This document shows positions 15,932-24,853 of a DNA stretch of 64,000 nt, in pieces. Numbering within the stretch: position 1 is the first letter of the stretch; each line of letters starts with the position of its first letter. The DNA comes from Defluviimonas salinarum (GTDB taxonomy: Bacteria; Pseudomonadota; Alphaproteobacteria; Rhodobacterales; Rhodobacteraceae). The notes beneath the pieces are model-generated. The model was given only the letters and a program-made list of their open reading frames with translations, was not told where the DNA came from and did not search any database. The position numbers and the translations under genes were made by a program. The stretch lies in NCBI RefSeq assembly GCF_026013545.1, contig NZ_JAPDOG010000004.1:230294-294293 (forward strand). The letters are read 5' to 3'.

Positions 15932-16909
15932 ATGCCCCTCCTCGATATCCGCAACCTCTCGGTCGATTTCGCCACCGCCTCGGGCCAGTTCCGCGCCGTG
16001 GACGGCGTCGACGTCAGCGTCGATACCGGCGAGATCCTCGCCATCGTCGGCGAATCCGGCTCCGGCAAGTCGGTCTCGATGCTCGCGATGATGGGGCTCC
16101 TGCCCTGGACCGCCACCGTGACCGCTGACGTGATGAGCTTCAACGGCCAGGACCTGCGCGGCCTCTCGCCCCGCCAGCGCCGCGACATCGTTGGCAAGGA
16201 CATGGCGATGATCTTCCAGGAGCCGATGTCCTCGCTCAATCCCTGCTTCACCGCAGGCTTCCAGATCAAGGAGGCGCTCAGGCTCCATCTCGGCCTCGAC
16301 AAGAAGGAGCGCCACGACCGCGCGGTCGAGCTTTTCGAGATGGTCGGCATCCCCGCCCCCGAGGACCGGCTCAAGGCCTTCCCGCACCAGCTTTCGGGCG
16401 GCATGAACCAGCGGGTGATGATCGCGATGGCGATCGCCTGCAACCCGAAGCTCCTGATCGCCGACGAGCCGACGACCGCCCTCGACGTGACCATCCAGGC
16501 GCAGATCCTCGACCTCCTGACGGGCCTGCAAAAGGATACCGGAATGGCGCTCATTCTCATCACCCACGACATGGGGGTGGTGGCGGAAACCGCCGAGCGG
16601 GTGCAGGTCCAGTATGCCGGCCAGAAGGTCGAGGAACAGCCCGTCGCCGATCTCTTCGAGACGCCGCACCATCCCTATACGGCGGCGCTCCTCGCGGCCT
16701 TGCCCGAACGCGCGACCTCGCGACACCTGCCGACGATCCCCGGCGTGGTGCCGGGCCAGTTCGACCGGCCGAAGGGCTGCCTCTTCTCGCCGCGCTGCAA
16801 ATACGCCGACGACCGCTGCCGCGAGCAGCCGCCCGCGCCGGCAGGCACCGAGCTTGGCGTCGCCCGCTGCCACTATCCTCTGAGCGCGAAAGCGGAGGCC
16901 GAAGCATGA
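15932..16909 (+). CDS. dppD: Dipeptide-type ABC transporter ATP-binding protein DppD
   Basis: ATPase of 325 aa. Walker A GESGSGKS (about 47-54), ABC signature LSGGMNQRV, Walker [13 protein letters not shown] and the H-loop THDMG are all present. The C-terminal oligopeptide/dipeptide signature has four Cys residues ([16 protein letters not shown]), where some members hold an Fe-S cluster. The first copy in this importer class is DppD, and it overlaps dppF by 4 nt (ATGA). Confidence 0.92.
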   Translation: MPLLDIRNLSVDFATASGQFRAVDGVDVSVDTGEILAIVGESGSGKSVSMLAMMGLLPWTATVTADVMSFNGQDLRGLSPRQRRDIVGKDMAMIFQEPMSSLNPCFTAGFQIKEALRLHLGLDKKERHDRAVELFEMVGIPAPEDRLKAFPHQLSGGMNQRVMIAMAIACNPKLLIADEPTTALDVTIQAQILDLLTGLQKDTGMALILITHDMGVVAETAERVQVQYAGQKVEEQPVADLFETPHHPYTAALLAALPERATSRHLPTIPGVVPGQFDRPKGCLFSPRCKYADDRCREQPPAPAGTELGVARCHYPLSAKAEAEA

Positions 16910-17862
16910 GCACCCCCGTCGTCACCGCCGAGAACCTCACCCGCCACTACGACGTGAAGGGAGGCTTCTTTTCCAAGGGCGGCACGGTGCGCGCCGTGTC
17001 CGAGACGAGCTTCACGCTCGAACCCGGCAAGACCCTCGCCGTCGTCGGCGAGTCGGGCTGCGGCAAGTCCACCCTGGCGCGGCTGATCACGATGATCGAG
17101 GAACCGACCTCGGGCACCTTCTCGATCGGCGGCAAGCCGGTGACGCCCGAGACCTGGGCCGACCACCGAACCGATGTGCAGATCGTCTTCCAGGACCCCT
17201 ACGGCTCGCTGAACCCGCGCCAGAGGATCGGCTCGATCCTCGAGGAGCCCCTGAAGATCAACCGCCCCGACCTCTCCGCCGCCGACCGCGAGGCCAAGGC
17301 GCGCGAGATGCTGAAACTCGTTGGCCTGCGCCCTGAACATTTCGACCGCTACCCGCACATGTTCTCGGGCGGCCAGCGCCAGCGCATCGCGGTCGCCCGC
17401 GCGCTGATGCTGGAGCCGAAGGTGCTGGTCCTCGACGAGCCGGTCTCGGCGCTCGACCTCTCGATCCAGAGCCAGATCCTGAACCTTCTGGTCGATCTCC
17501 AGGACCGGCTCGGCCTCGCCTATCTCTTCATCAGCCACGACCTCTCGGTGGTGAAGCACATGGCCGACGACATCATCGTGATGTATCTCGGCCGCCCGGT
17601 CGAGATCGGACCCAAGGCCGAAATCTTCGCGCATCCGAAGCATCCCTACACGAAGGCGCTGCTCTCGGCGACGCCGATGGCCGATCCGAAGGCGAAGAAG
17701 ACGCGGATCAAGCTCGAGGGCGAACTGCCCTCGCCCCTCAACGTGCCGGCGGGCTGCGCCTTCGCGCCGCGCTGCTGGAAGGTGAAGGACAAATGCCGCG
17801 CCGAACGGCCCGCGCTCGACGCGGCGCGGCACCGCGCGGCCTGCTTCTATCCCGAGGGCTGA
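16906..17862 (+). CDS. dppF: Dipeptide-type ABC transporter ATP-binding protein DppF
   Basis: Second ATPase of the pair, 318 aa. Walker [10 protein letters not shown], the Q-loop in [12 protein letters not shown] (a DppF/OppF hallmark), signature FSGGQRQRI, Walker [11 protein letters not shown] and H-loop ISHDLS are visible. The C-terminal Cys motif [17 protein letters not shown] is conserved. It ends the transporter operon. A hairpin lies just after the stop, followed by a regulated promoter for the amidohydrolase. Confidence 0.92.
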   Translation: MSTPVVTAENLTRHYDVKGGFFSKGGTVRAVSETSFTLEPGKTLAVVGESGCGKSTLARLITMIEEPTSGTFSIGGKPVTPETWADHRTDVQIVFQDPYGSLNPRQRIGSILEEPLKINRPDLSAADREAKAREMLKLVGLRPEHFDRYPHMFSGGQRQRIAVARALMLEPKVLVLDEPVSALDLSIQSQILNLLVDLQDRLGLAYLFISHDLSVVKHMADDIIVMYLGRPVEIGPKAEIFAHPKHPYTKALLSATPMADPKAKKTRIKLEGELPSPLNVPAGCAFAPRCWKVKDKCRAERPALDAARHRAACFYPEG

Positions 17863-17869
17863 TCCGGGC

Positions 17870-17897
17870 GTCGGGGCGGCTCCCATCCCGCCCCGAC
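17870..17897 (+). terminator. Hairpin after dppF
   Basis: Ten-bp perfect stem (GTCGGGGCGG and CCGCCCCGAC) with an 8-nt loop, starting 7 nt after the dppF stop. No U-run follows, so partial read-through into the amidohydrolase is possible. Confidence 0.6.
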
Positions 17898-17906
17898 CTG
17901 GCCTGA

Positions 17907-17928
17907 ATCCGTTTGCCTGCTAACGGAT
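17907..17928 (+). promoter_or_regulatory. Palindromic operator before the amidohydrolase
   Basis: Arms ATCCGTTTGC and GCTAACGGAT flank CT and match as an inverted repeat at 9 of 10 positions. Aligned without gaps to the palindrome at 25837-25858, 15 of 22 bases are identical and the centres coincide. It overlaps the -35 of the candidate promoter for the next gene. It is proposed as a binding site of the MarR regulator encoded at 25965. Confidence 0.65.
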
Positions 17929-17941
17929 CTTGTGGGACGAT
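17913..17941 (+). promoter_or_regulatory. Candidate amidohydrolase promoter
   Basis: TTGCCT, 17-bp spacer, GACGAT. The match is weak, but the position relative to the operator copies the stronger promoter at 25824-25852, where the -35 also lies inside the palindrome. Confidence 0.35.
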
Positions 17942-17970
17942 CTCCCGGCCTCAGGCAAGGAGACGCCGCC

Positions 17971-19164
17971 ATGTCCGATCCCGCCCCCGCCGCCACCAGG
18001 ACGAAACTCGTCATCCGCAACATCGGCCAGATCCTCTCCGGCCGGATCGAGGAGCCCCTGATCGACGGCGACTGCGTGGTCTGCAATGGCGACCGCATCA
18101 CGGCGGTGGGCTACGAGAAGGACCTCGACACCGACCGCGCGACGACGGTGGTGGACGCCAAGGGCGTGACCCTCTGCCCCGGCCTCATCGATAGCCATGT
18201 CCACCCGGTGATCGGCGACTACACGCCGCGCCAGCAGCAGCTGAACTGGATCGATAGCTGCCTGCACGGCGGCGTCACCACGATGATCTCGGCGGGCGAG
18301 GTCCATGCGCCCGGACGCCCGAAGGACATCGTCGGCCTCAAGGCAATGGCGATCGCCTCGCAGCGCTGGTACGAGAACTTCCGCCCCTCCGGCGTCAAGG
18401 TCCATTCCGGCGCCCCGGTGCTGGAGGAAGGCATGGTCGAGAGCGACTTCAAGGACCTCGCCGATGCCGGCGTGAAACTTCTGGGCGAGGTCGGGCTCGG
18501 CTCCGTCAAGGCCGGGGAGACCGCCGCCCAGATGGTCAAATGGGCGCGAAAGTACGGCATACAGTCGACAATCCATACCGGCGGCCCCTCGATCCCCGGC
18601 TCCGGCCTCATCGACAAGGACGTGGTGCTCGCGGCCGATGCCGACATCATCGGCCATATCAACGGCGGCCACACCGCGCTCCCCGACGAACAGATCACCT
18701 GCCTTTGCGAAAGCTGCCTGCGCGGCATCGAGATCGTCCACAACGGCAACGAGCGCGCCGGACTCCTCGCGATGCGCACCGCCTTCGAGCTTGGCCAGCC
18801 CGACCGCGTGATCCTCGGCACCGACGCGCCCGCCGGCTCCGGCGTCCAGCCCTTAGGCATCCTGAGGATGATCGCGATGCTGTCGTCGCTCGGCGACGTG
18901 CCGCCCGAGATCGCCTTCTGCTTCGCCACCGGCAACACCGCGCGGATGCGCGACCTCGACTGCGGCATCATCGAACCGGGCCGCGCCGCCGATTTCGTCC
19001 TCATCGACATGGCCCAGCACGCGCCGGGCGGCTCGATGCTCGCCTCGATCCACCAGGGCAACCTGCCCGGCGTCGGCATGACCGTGATCGACGGCGTGGT
19101 CCGCACCGCCCGCAGCCGCAACACGCCGCCCGCCACCCGGCTGCCGGAAATCGTCGAAAGCTGA
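17971..19164 (+). CDS. Amidohydrolase resembling enamidase (ring-opening)
   Basis: Cytoplasmic binuclear amidohydrolase, 397 aa. The ATG was chosen because AAGGAG lies 8 nt upstream; a start 13 codons earlier lacks one. Candidate metal ligands are H76 and H78 (DSHVHP), a bridging E173 (LLGEVGLG), H202 (STIHTGG), H229 and H234 (GHINGGHT) and D285 (LGTDAP). The GGVTTMISAGEVHAPGRP and GHINGGHT regions are those I associate with enamidase, which hydrolyses 6-oxo-1,4,5,6-tetrahydronicotinate to 2-formylglutarate and ammonia. The convergent neighbour is a 6-hydroxynicotinate-reductase-like protein that would supply that substrate, which supports the call. Other cyclic amidases (dihydroorotase or imidazolonepropionase type) are possible, since the assignment rests on motifs and context. 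Confidence 0.72.
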   Translation: MSDPAPAATRTKLVIRNIGQILSGRIEEPLIDGDCVVCNGDRITAVGYEKDLDTDRATTVVDAKGVTLCPGLIDSHVHPVIGDYTPRQQQLNWIDSCLHGGVTTMISAGEVHAPGRPKDIVGLKAMAIASQRWYENFRPSGVKVHSGAPVLEEGMVESDFKDLADAGVKLLGEVGLGSVKAGETAAQMVKWARKYGIQSTIHTGGPSIPGSGLIDKDVVLAADADIIGHINGGHTALPDEQITCLCESCLRGIEIVHNGNERAGLLAMRTAFELGQPDRVILGTDAPAGSGVQPLGILRMIAMLSSLGDVPPEIAFCFATGNTARMRDLDCGIIEPGRAADFVLIDMAQHAPGGSMLASIHQGNLPGVGMTVIDGVVRTARSRNTPPATRLPEIVES

Positions 19165-19170
19165 TCCCAC

Positions 19171-19205
19171 CACTTTCTGTCCGGAAATACTCCCGCCGGA
19201 GGCAA
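19171..19205 (-). repeat. Copy of a Rhodobacterales-type GTATTT intergenic repeat
   Basis: On the minus strand this reads GCCTCCGGCGGGAGTATTTC and continues CGGACAGAAAG. It resembles the GGGGGTATTTGGGC element at 35599-35656. Such G-rich/GTATTT elements after genes are common in this order, from general familiarity. Confidence 0.4.
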
Positions 19206-19213
19206 CCCGAGTG

Positions 19214-19265
19214 TCCGCGGCGCAAGCCGCGGATGCGAGATCCATCTTGCGCCCGGAACGGGCGC
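19214..19265. terminator. Two back-to-back hairpins between convergent genes
   Basis: The first has arms TCCGCGGC and GCCGCGGA with a GCAA tetraloop (19214-19233). The second has arms GCGCCCG and CGGGCGC with loop GAA (19249-19265). Both are perfect stems in the 114-bp gap between the amidohydrolase stop and the reductase stop, so a bidirectional terminator is likely. Confidence 0.65.
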
Positions 19266-19278
19266 TCGATCTGATAAC

Positions 19279-20724
19279 CTACCGCCCCCGCTTCACCGAG
19301 ACCCGCCGCTCGATCTCGCCGGCGATTTCCTCGACCCGCCGCACCTGGCCCATATGCCCGCCCAATGAGGCATAGTCGGAAAGCCGCATCGTGAACTCGA
19401 TCGGTGCCACCAGCGCCGGCGTCGGCACATAACCGAAGGCGTTCGTCGGCATCTCCGTCACGTCCGCCATGAAGGTGATGCCGCCGCCCGGCCAGACGTA
19501 ACACTCCGCCCCGCCGCAGGTCACCCGCGTCACCGCCTCGCGCACCGAGCGCGTAAGCCGCACCGGGTTTTCCGTCACCCCGGCCCGCAGCGATCCGCCC
19601 GCCCCGCCCATGAAGAGGACCGAGGTCACCGAGGGCTCGCAATTCTCCGCGATCCGCTCGACCGAGGTCCGCAGCGCCTCCGGCAGGTCGGCGCGGACCG
19701 GCTTCAGGTCCTCGTCGAGCACATAGTAACCCCACTGCTCCCCGGTCGTCGAAACCATCAGGAGCGTCAGCCCCGGCCGCGCCGGTTCGCGCCAGGGCCC
19801 GAGGATCGTCAGCGGATCCTCGATATCCGTCCCGCCCCAGCCGGTTCCGGGCTCGGCGACGCGGAAGTAGCGGCCCGGCGTCGACTTGTGGCCGAGGATC
19901 TTGATGCCAGTCGGCTCGACGCCGAGGAGCTTGCCCGCCTGATGCTCCGAGAGAACCCCGGTGATGTGATCGTCCACGACCACAACCTCGTCGACGAGCG
20001 CGTGCCATTGCCTGGCAAACATCCCGATCGTCGCCGAGCCGCACCCGACCCGCATCAGCTGCTCCTCGACCCCGTTCACCACCGGCGGCCTGCCGGCCTG
20101 CAGCACCACCCCGGCCCCGCCGTCGATCGTCACCTCGACCGGCTCGCGGTTGCAGAGCCTGAGAAGCGCGTCGCAGGTGACGCGGCCCTCCTTCTTGCCG
20201 CCGCCGGTCAGATGATGCACCCCGCCAAGCGACAGCATCTGCGAGCCATATTCAGCCGTCATCACATGGCCGATGGGCTCGCCGTCCACCCGCACCGCCG
20301 CCGCCTCTGGCCCGAGGAACCGGTCGGTGTCGATCTTCACCTTGGCCCCGCAGTAGGAGAAGATTCCCTCGGTGACGACCGTGACCATGTCCACGCCGTC
20401 ATGCTCCTGCGCGACGATGAACGGGGCCGGCTTGTAATCGGGATAGGTCGTGCCAGCGCCGATTGCGGTGATGAACGGCCGCTCCGTCCTGAGGATGTCG
20501 CCGTCCCACTCGCCCGCTTCGAGTTCGAGGAACGGCACCACCTGCCCGTCGCCCTCCTTGGCCGCCTGCAGCACGGTGAAGGGATCAAGCCGCACCAGTT
20601 CCCCGCCTTGATTGGCATAGCGATCACAGGCCCCGGCTCGGCCGTCGGTGATGTAGCACATGACCGGACAGGCGTCGCAGCGGATCTTGTCTTTCACCCG
20701 GGATTCAACGCGTTGCTTGACCAT
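19279..20724 (-). CDS. hnr: 6-hydroxynicotinate reductase-like Fe-S protein
   Basis: A 481-aa Fe-S protein I recognise as the family of 6-hydroxynicotinate reductase of E. barkeri. That enzyme reduces 6-hydroxynicotinate to tetrahydro-6-oxonicotinate with ferredoxin and is reported to carry Fe-S clusters and a covalent flavin. An N-terminal Cys motif C16-x2-C19-x3-C23-x9-C33 should bind one cluster. Further Cys at 125, 184, 191 and 228 could bind others. GSAT at 229-232 resembles the Ser/Thr-Gly/Ala-Ala-Thr flavinylation motif of ApbE targets. It is the last gene of the operon and starts 1 nt after the hydroxylase stop, with AAGGAAGG as ribosome site. An aerobic organism with this oxygen-sensitive chemistry is unusual. 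The substrate may be a related N-heterocycle. Confidence 0.75.
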   Translation of the reverse strand: MVKQRVESRVKDKIRCDACPVMCYITDGRAGACDRYANQGGELVRLDPFTVLQAAKEGDGQVVPFLELEAGEWDGDILRTERPFITAIGAGTTYPDYKPAPFIVAQEHDGVDMVTVVTEGIFSYCGAKVKIDTDRFLGPEAAAVRVDGEPIGHVMTAEYGSQMLSLGGVHHLTGGGKKEGRVTCDALLRLCNREPVEVTIDGGAGVVLQAGRPPVVNGVEEQLMRVGCGSATIGMFARQWHALVDEVVVVDDHITGVLSEHQAGKLLGVEPTGIKILGHKSTPGRYFRVAEPGTGWGGTDIEDPLTILGPWREPARPGLTLLMVSTTGEQWGYYVLDEDLKPVRADLPEALRTSVERIAENCEPSVTSVLFMGGAGGSLRAGVTENPVRLTRSVREAVTRVTCGGAECYVWPGGGITFMADVTEMPTNAFGYVPTPALVAPIEFTMRLSDYASLGGHMGQVRRVEEIAGEIERRVSVKRGR

Positions 20725-20725
20725 C

Positions 20726-23425
20726 TTAACCTTCCTTCGCGGCCCGGATCGCCGCCAGAACCCGGTCCGGCGTCGCCGGCAGCCGCGTCACCCGCGCCCC
20801 CGTCGCGTGCCGGATCGCCGAGAGGATCGCCGGCGCGGTCGGGATGAGCACATGCTCGCCCAACCCCTTCGCCCCGTAAGGCCCATGCGGATCGGCGACC
20901 TCGATGATGTGGCTGGTGATCGGCGGCACGTCCCCTATCGTAGGGATCAGGTAGTCGTGCAGGTTGTCGGTGCGGCCGGGAATGTATTCCTCCATCAGCG
21001 CGAGGCCGATGCCCTGCGCCACGCCTCCGTGAATCTGCCCTTCGACAAGCACCGGGTTGATCGCCCGGCCGACGTCATGCGCGGCATGGATATGGTCCAG
21101 CGTGACCGTCCCGAGCCCGGTGTCGACCGTCAGTTCCACCATCTGCGCCGTATAGCCATAGACCGCGTAGGGCACGCCCTGCCCGTTCTCGTCGAGCGGC
21201 GCGGTCGGCGGATCGTAGGTCTCCGCTGCCTCAACGACATATCCGTCCCCGTCTGGCAGCACGGCGCGATGGACCCGGCCATCGGGCGCGGTCACCTTGA
21301 TCTCGCCCGGCGCGATCTCGATCCGGCCCTCTGCCGCGTTGGTCAGCCGAAGGATTTCCGCCCTCAGCGCAAGTCCGGTCAGCCGCGCCGCGTTGCCGGA
21401 GACATAGGTCTGCCGCGAGGCCGAGGTCTTGCCCGCGTCCGGCGTCACGCCGGTATCGGGACCGACGATCTCGACCCGGCCGACCTCCACGCCAAGCGCC
21501 TCGGCGAAGATCTGGGCGACGACGGTATTGGCGCCCTGTCCAATATCCATCGCTCCCTGGTGCAGCACCACGCGGCCGTCCGAGGTGATCCCGGCCCGGA
21601 TCGTCGAGGGGTTGGGCAGCGAGGTGTTCCCGCAGCCATACCAGCCGCAGGCAACCCCGACACCCTTACGAAGAACGCCGCCTTTCTCATTGAATGATTG
21701 CGCTTTTTCAATGGCAACCCACCATGCCTGGCGCAGCGCAGCAAGGCAGGGCCGGATCCCGACCGCGCCGTCGAAGACCTGCCCTGTCGCTGTCGGAACG
21801 CCGTTGTCGAGCGCATTTAGATAGCGAAACTCCAGCCGGTCCATGCCGAGCTTCAGCGCAAGGTCGTCGAAGACCGCCTCCTGCGCGATCGCCGCCTGCG
21901 GGACGCCGAAGCCTCGAAAGGCGCCGGCCGGCACGCAGGTCGTGTTCACCGCCTCGGTGCGCGAGCGGATGTCGGCATGGGCATAGGGCCCGCCGGCATG
22001 GACCGGCACCCGGTTCGCCACGGTCGGCCCCCAGGAGGCATAGGCACCGGTGTTGAACGTGCCCTCAAAGATAAAGCCCGACAATCGGCCGTCCGGTGCC
22101 GCCCCTGCCCTGACCCGCATCGAGGCCGGATGCCGTTTCGTCGTTGAACCCATTGATTCCGAACGCGTATAGGCGATCCGCACCGGACGCCCCAGCCGCA
22201 TCGCCGCGAGCGCCACATGCGGCTGGAACGACAGGTCGAGCTTCGAGCCGAAGCCACCGCCGACCGCCGACGGCACCACCCGGACCGCCTCGACCGGCAG
22301 CCCGAGGATCGCGGCCAGCGAGTCCCGGTTCATATGCGGCGCCTGGGTACCGCCATGGACCACGACGCCACCGTCGACCCAGTCCGCGTAACCGGCCTCC
22401 GGCTCGATATAGGCATGTTCGATGAACCGGGTCTCGAACACCCCCTCGGCGGTGACCGCGGCCCGCGCGAGCGCCGCCTCGGCATCGCCCTGCTGCACGA
22501 GGCCGCGGCACATGACGTTAGCCTCGCGGCCCGGATGCAACTCCGCCGCGGTTTTCGCCGCCCCCGGCTCGCGGGATGCGGATTTCTCATCCCAACTCAC
22601 GGGAAACGTGGACATATCCAGAGCTGACACCACCTCGAGCGGACCGACCACTGCCGCCACAGCCTCGCCCCGGAACCGGGCGACGGATTCGGCATAGACC
22701 GGCTGGTCGATGAAGCCGGGAATGACGCCAAAGCGGTTCTCTCCCGGCACGTCCTGCGCGGTCAGGACGAGGGCGAGCCCGGACGCCTTTCGCCAGCCCT
22801 CCAGATCGCCGAAGCTGAAGCCGCAGTGATCGTGTGGCGCGCGAATTACCTTCATGATCAATGCGTTGTCAGGCGAAACGTCATCGCCGAACTGCTCCTC
22901 GCCCGCGATCTTCGGGGCGCCGTCGAGCCGGGCGATCCCGGCGCCGACCGCGCCCGCGCCGGGGTCCGGGGCGGGCTTGCCAATCACCGCGTCGATGATC
23001 TTGCGATAGCCGGTGCAGCGGCAAAGGACACCGCCCAAAGCGTCCTCCACCGCCGCCTCCGTCGGTGCCGGGTTGGTGCGCAGGAGCGCCAGGGCCGAGA
23101 CCATCATGCCCGGCGTGCAGATCCCGCACTGCGCCGCACCGTGCGCGAGGAACGCCTCCGAAAGCCTTGCGAACATTGGGTTATTCTCGCGAAGACCGGC
23201 GAGCGTCTCGACCCGCCGGCCGGCAACCCGGCCGGTCGAGGTGATGCAGGCGCAGACCGGCGCGCCGTCGAGAAGGACGGTACAGGCGCCGCAATCGCCG
23301 GCGTCGCAGCCGACCTTCACCTCGCGGCAGCCGAAATCGCGGCGCAGCACGGCCGCGAGCCGCTCCAGTCCGGCCCCCTCGTGGCGGACCTCGCGTCCGT
23401 TCAGCGTGAAGCCCAGACCGCTCAC
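20726..23425 (-). CDS. Xanthine dehydrogenase-family hydroxylase, fused 2Fe-2S and molybdopterin subunits
   Basis: Molybdenum hydroxylase of 899 aa that would add an oxygen from water to an N-heterocycle. The N-terminal [2Fe-2S] part has both cluster motifs: C40-x4-C45-x2-C48-x11-C60 and C100-x2-C103 with C135-x1-C137. It is joined, with no gap, to the molybdopterin part (about 160-899), with GGGFGSK for cofactor binding and GAKGLGEH carrying the catalytic Glu. In most bacteria these are separate genes, so this is a fusion. The GTG start used here overlaps the FAD-subunit stop by 4 nt (GTGA); upstream Mets overlap too far. In this context nicotinate to 6-hydroxynicotinate is a reasonable reaction, but purines or other rings cannot be excluded. 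Confidence 0.85.
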   Translation of the reverse strand: MSGLGFTLNGREVRHEGAGLERLAAVLRRDFGCREVKVGCDAGDCGACTVLLDGAPVCACITSTGRVAGRRVETLAGLRENNPMFARLSEAFLAHGAAQCGICTPGMMVSALALLRTNPAPTEAAVEDALGGVLCRCTGYRKIIDAVIGKPAPDPGAGAVGAGIARLDGAPKIAGEEQFGDDVSPDNALIMKVIRAPHDHCGFSFGDLEGWRKASGLALVLTAQDVPGENRFGVIPGFIDQPVYAESVARFRGEAVAAVVGPLEVVSALDMSTFPVSWDEKSASREPGAAKTAAELHPGREANVMCRGLVQQGDAEAALARAAVTAEGVFETRFIEHAYIEPEAGYADWVDGGVVVHGGTQAPHMNRDSLAAILGLPVEAVRVVPSAVGGGFGSKLDLSFQPHVALAAMRLGRPVRIAYTRSESMGSTTKRHPASMRVRAGAAPDGRLSGFIFEGTFNTGAYASWGPTVANRVPVHAGGPYAHADIRSRTEAVNTTCVPAGAFRGFGVPQAAIAQEAVFDDLALKLGMDRLEFRYLNALDNGVPTATGQVFDGAVGIRPCLAALRQAWWVAIEKAQSFNEKGGVLRKGVGVACGWYGCGNTSLPNPSTIRAGITSDGRVVLHQGAMDIGQGANTVVAQIFAEALGVEVGRVEIVGPDTGVTPDAGKTSASRQTYVSGNAARLTGLALRAEILRLTNAAEGRIEIAPGEIKVTAPDGRVHRAVLPDGDGYVVEAAETYDPPTAPLDENGQGVPYAVYGYTAQMVELTVDTGLGTVTLDHIHAAHDVGRAINPVLVEGQIHGGVAQGIGLALMEEYIPGRTDNLHDYLIPTIGDVPPITSHIIEVADPHGPYGAKGLGEHVLIPTAPAILSAIRHATGARVTRLPATPDRVLAAIRAAKEG

Positions 23426-24255
23426 CCTTGCGCCCCCCATCCGTCCAGCATCCGTACAGCCAGCGTACACACGGCGTCTCGACGATAGGCGGCGCTGCCG
23501 CGCACGTCGTCGATGGGCACGAGCGCCGCGAATTGCTCGGGCCGAACCACCGCGCCGAGCGCCCCAACCCGCCGACCGACGAGATCGCGCTCAAGCGCCG
23601 CGAGCCGCAGCGGCACGGCCGAGCAGGCGCCGACGGCGATCCGCGCCTCGGCCACGCTGTCGCCCTCGACGCGCAGGACCGCCGCGAGGGAGACGATCGA
23701 GATCACGAGGTAGGCGCGGCTGCCGAGCTTGGCGAAGTCGGAACGGACCGCGCCGTCGATCTGCGGCACGAGGATCGCCGTCACGATCTCGTCCGGCGCG
23801 CGCGCGGTTCGGCGGTTCCCGGTCACGAACGCGGCGAGCGGCACGACGCGGCGCCCGGCGGCCGAGGCGAGTTCCACCGAGGCGTCGAGCGTGAGGAGGA
23901 CCGGCACGCCATCGGCGGCCGGCGAGGCGTTGCAGATGTTCCCCGCGATGGTCCCGGTGGTCTGGATCTGCACCGAGCCGACCTGCCGCCCAGCGGCCTT
24001 GAGGCCATCGAACAGCGGCGGCAGATCGGCGCGGCAGAGTTCCGCCCAGGTCGCGCCGGCGCCGATCCGCCAGTGGTCGCCCTCGCGCGTAATGCCCTTG
24101 AGATCGGCGAGCGCGGTGAGGTCGAGAACCCGCGCCGGTGCCGGTCGGTCGCCGAGAGCAGGAAAGACATCCGTCCCGCCCGCAAGAAGGGTGGCTGGCG
24201 CCTCGGCGAGAAAGCCGAGAGCCGCATCGAGGCGTTCGGGCCGGAACACCGTCAT
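23422..24255 (-). CDS. FAD-binding subunit of the molybdenum hydroxylase
   Basis: CoxM/XdhA-type flavoprotein of 277 aa that passes electrons from the Fe-S centres to the final acceptor. The two FAD contacts are visible as LLAGGTDVFP (about 22-31) and TIAGNICNASPAAD (about 102-115). The C-terminal CO_deh_flav_C domain follows (about 170-275). Length matches the family. It overlaps the fused hydroxylase gene by 4 nt, so the two are probably made in equal amounts. Confidence 0.88.
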   Translation of the reverse strand: MTVFRPERLDAALGFLAEAPATLLAGGTDVFPALGDRPAPARVLDLTALADLKGITREGDHWRIGAGATWAELCRADLPPLFDGLKAAGRQVGSVQIQTTGTIAGNICNASPAADGVPVLLTLDASVELASAAGRRVVPLAAFVTGNRRTARAPDEIVTAILVPQIDGAVRSDFAKLGSRAYLVISIVSLAAVLRVEGDSVAEARIAVGACSAVPLRLAALERDLVGRRVGALGAVVRPEQFAALVPIDDVRGSAAYRRDAVCTLAVRMLDGWGAQG

Positions 24256-24265
24256 GCCGCGCTCC

Positions 24266-24853
24266 TCACCTCAGCCCGTCCTTGCCCTCGGCCTCGTCAT
24301 GCGTGAGGCCGCCGACGCGTGGCAGGGGCCGGCCGCTGTCGGTCACCGCGACCGCGACGAGGATCTCGTCGGCGCGCGGCGCGTCGTTCACCCGGACCTC
24401 CATGCCGTCGAAATGCGAACGCACGTAGGCGGCGTCCTTGTGGCCGAGGGGCACGTCGAGGGGATGGCCCATCGGCCCGCGCTTCTTGTTCGAGGGCACC
24501 AGAGCCGCGCCCTTCTCCACCGCCTTACGCAGCGGCGCGCCGAGGCGCGGATGCAGGATCGCGGCGGCGTGCTCCAGTTCGCCGTTCTCGCCGACCAGCG
24601 CGGCCTTGCCGTAGCTCTGCGCCTGGCCAGGTGTGATCCCGAGCGCCGTGACGCAGGCCTCGCCCAGAAGCCCTCCGAGCTCCTCGCCGATCACCATCAG
24701 CGGGTCGAGATCGGCCTCGTAGCGGCCGGCGAAGGGATTCTCGATCACCGCGATGGCGGCGGCGCGGCGGGTCGGCGGGTCGATTGCCTGCCCCATTTCC
24801 GAGCGCACCTCCTCCACCACGGTCACGATCTTGCGGATCTTCGCGGTTCCCAT
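24266..24853 (-). CDS. AA_synth (DUF1185-type) family protein
   Basis: A 195-aa cytoplasmic protein of the family labelled 'amino acid synthesis' (PF06684), whose function is not established. Recognisable blocks are PPTRRAAAIAVIENPFAGRY near residue 30, GKAALVGENGELEHAAAILHP, KKRG and HKDAAYVRSHFDGMEVRV. The ATG overlaps the UPF0280 stop by 1 nt (TGATG); a GTG one codon earlier is possible. Its position next to a ring-hydroxylating and ring-reducing pair suggests a role in the same pathway, perhaps a hydrolase or tautomerase step. That is inference from context only. Confidence 0.75.
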   Translation of the reverse strand: MGTAKIRKIVTVVEEVRSEMGQAIDPPTRRAAAIAVIENPFAGRYEADLDPLMVIGEELGGLLGEACVTALGITPGQAQSYGKAALVGENGELEHAAAILHPRLGAPLRKAVEKGAALVPSNKKRGPMGHPLDVPLGHKDAAYVRSHFDGMEVRVNDAPRADEILVAVAVTDSGRPLPRVGGLTHDEAEGKDGLR

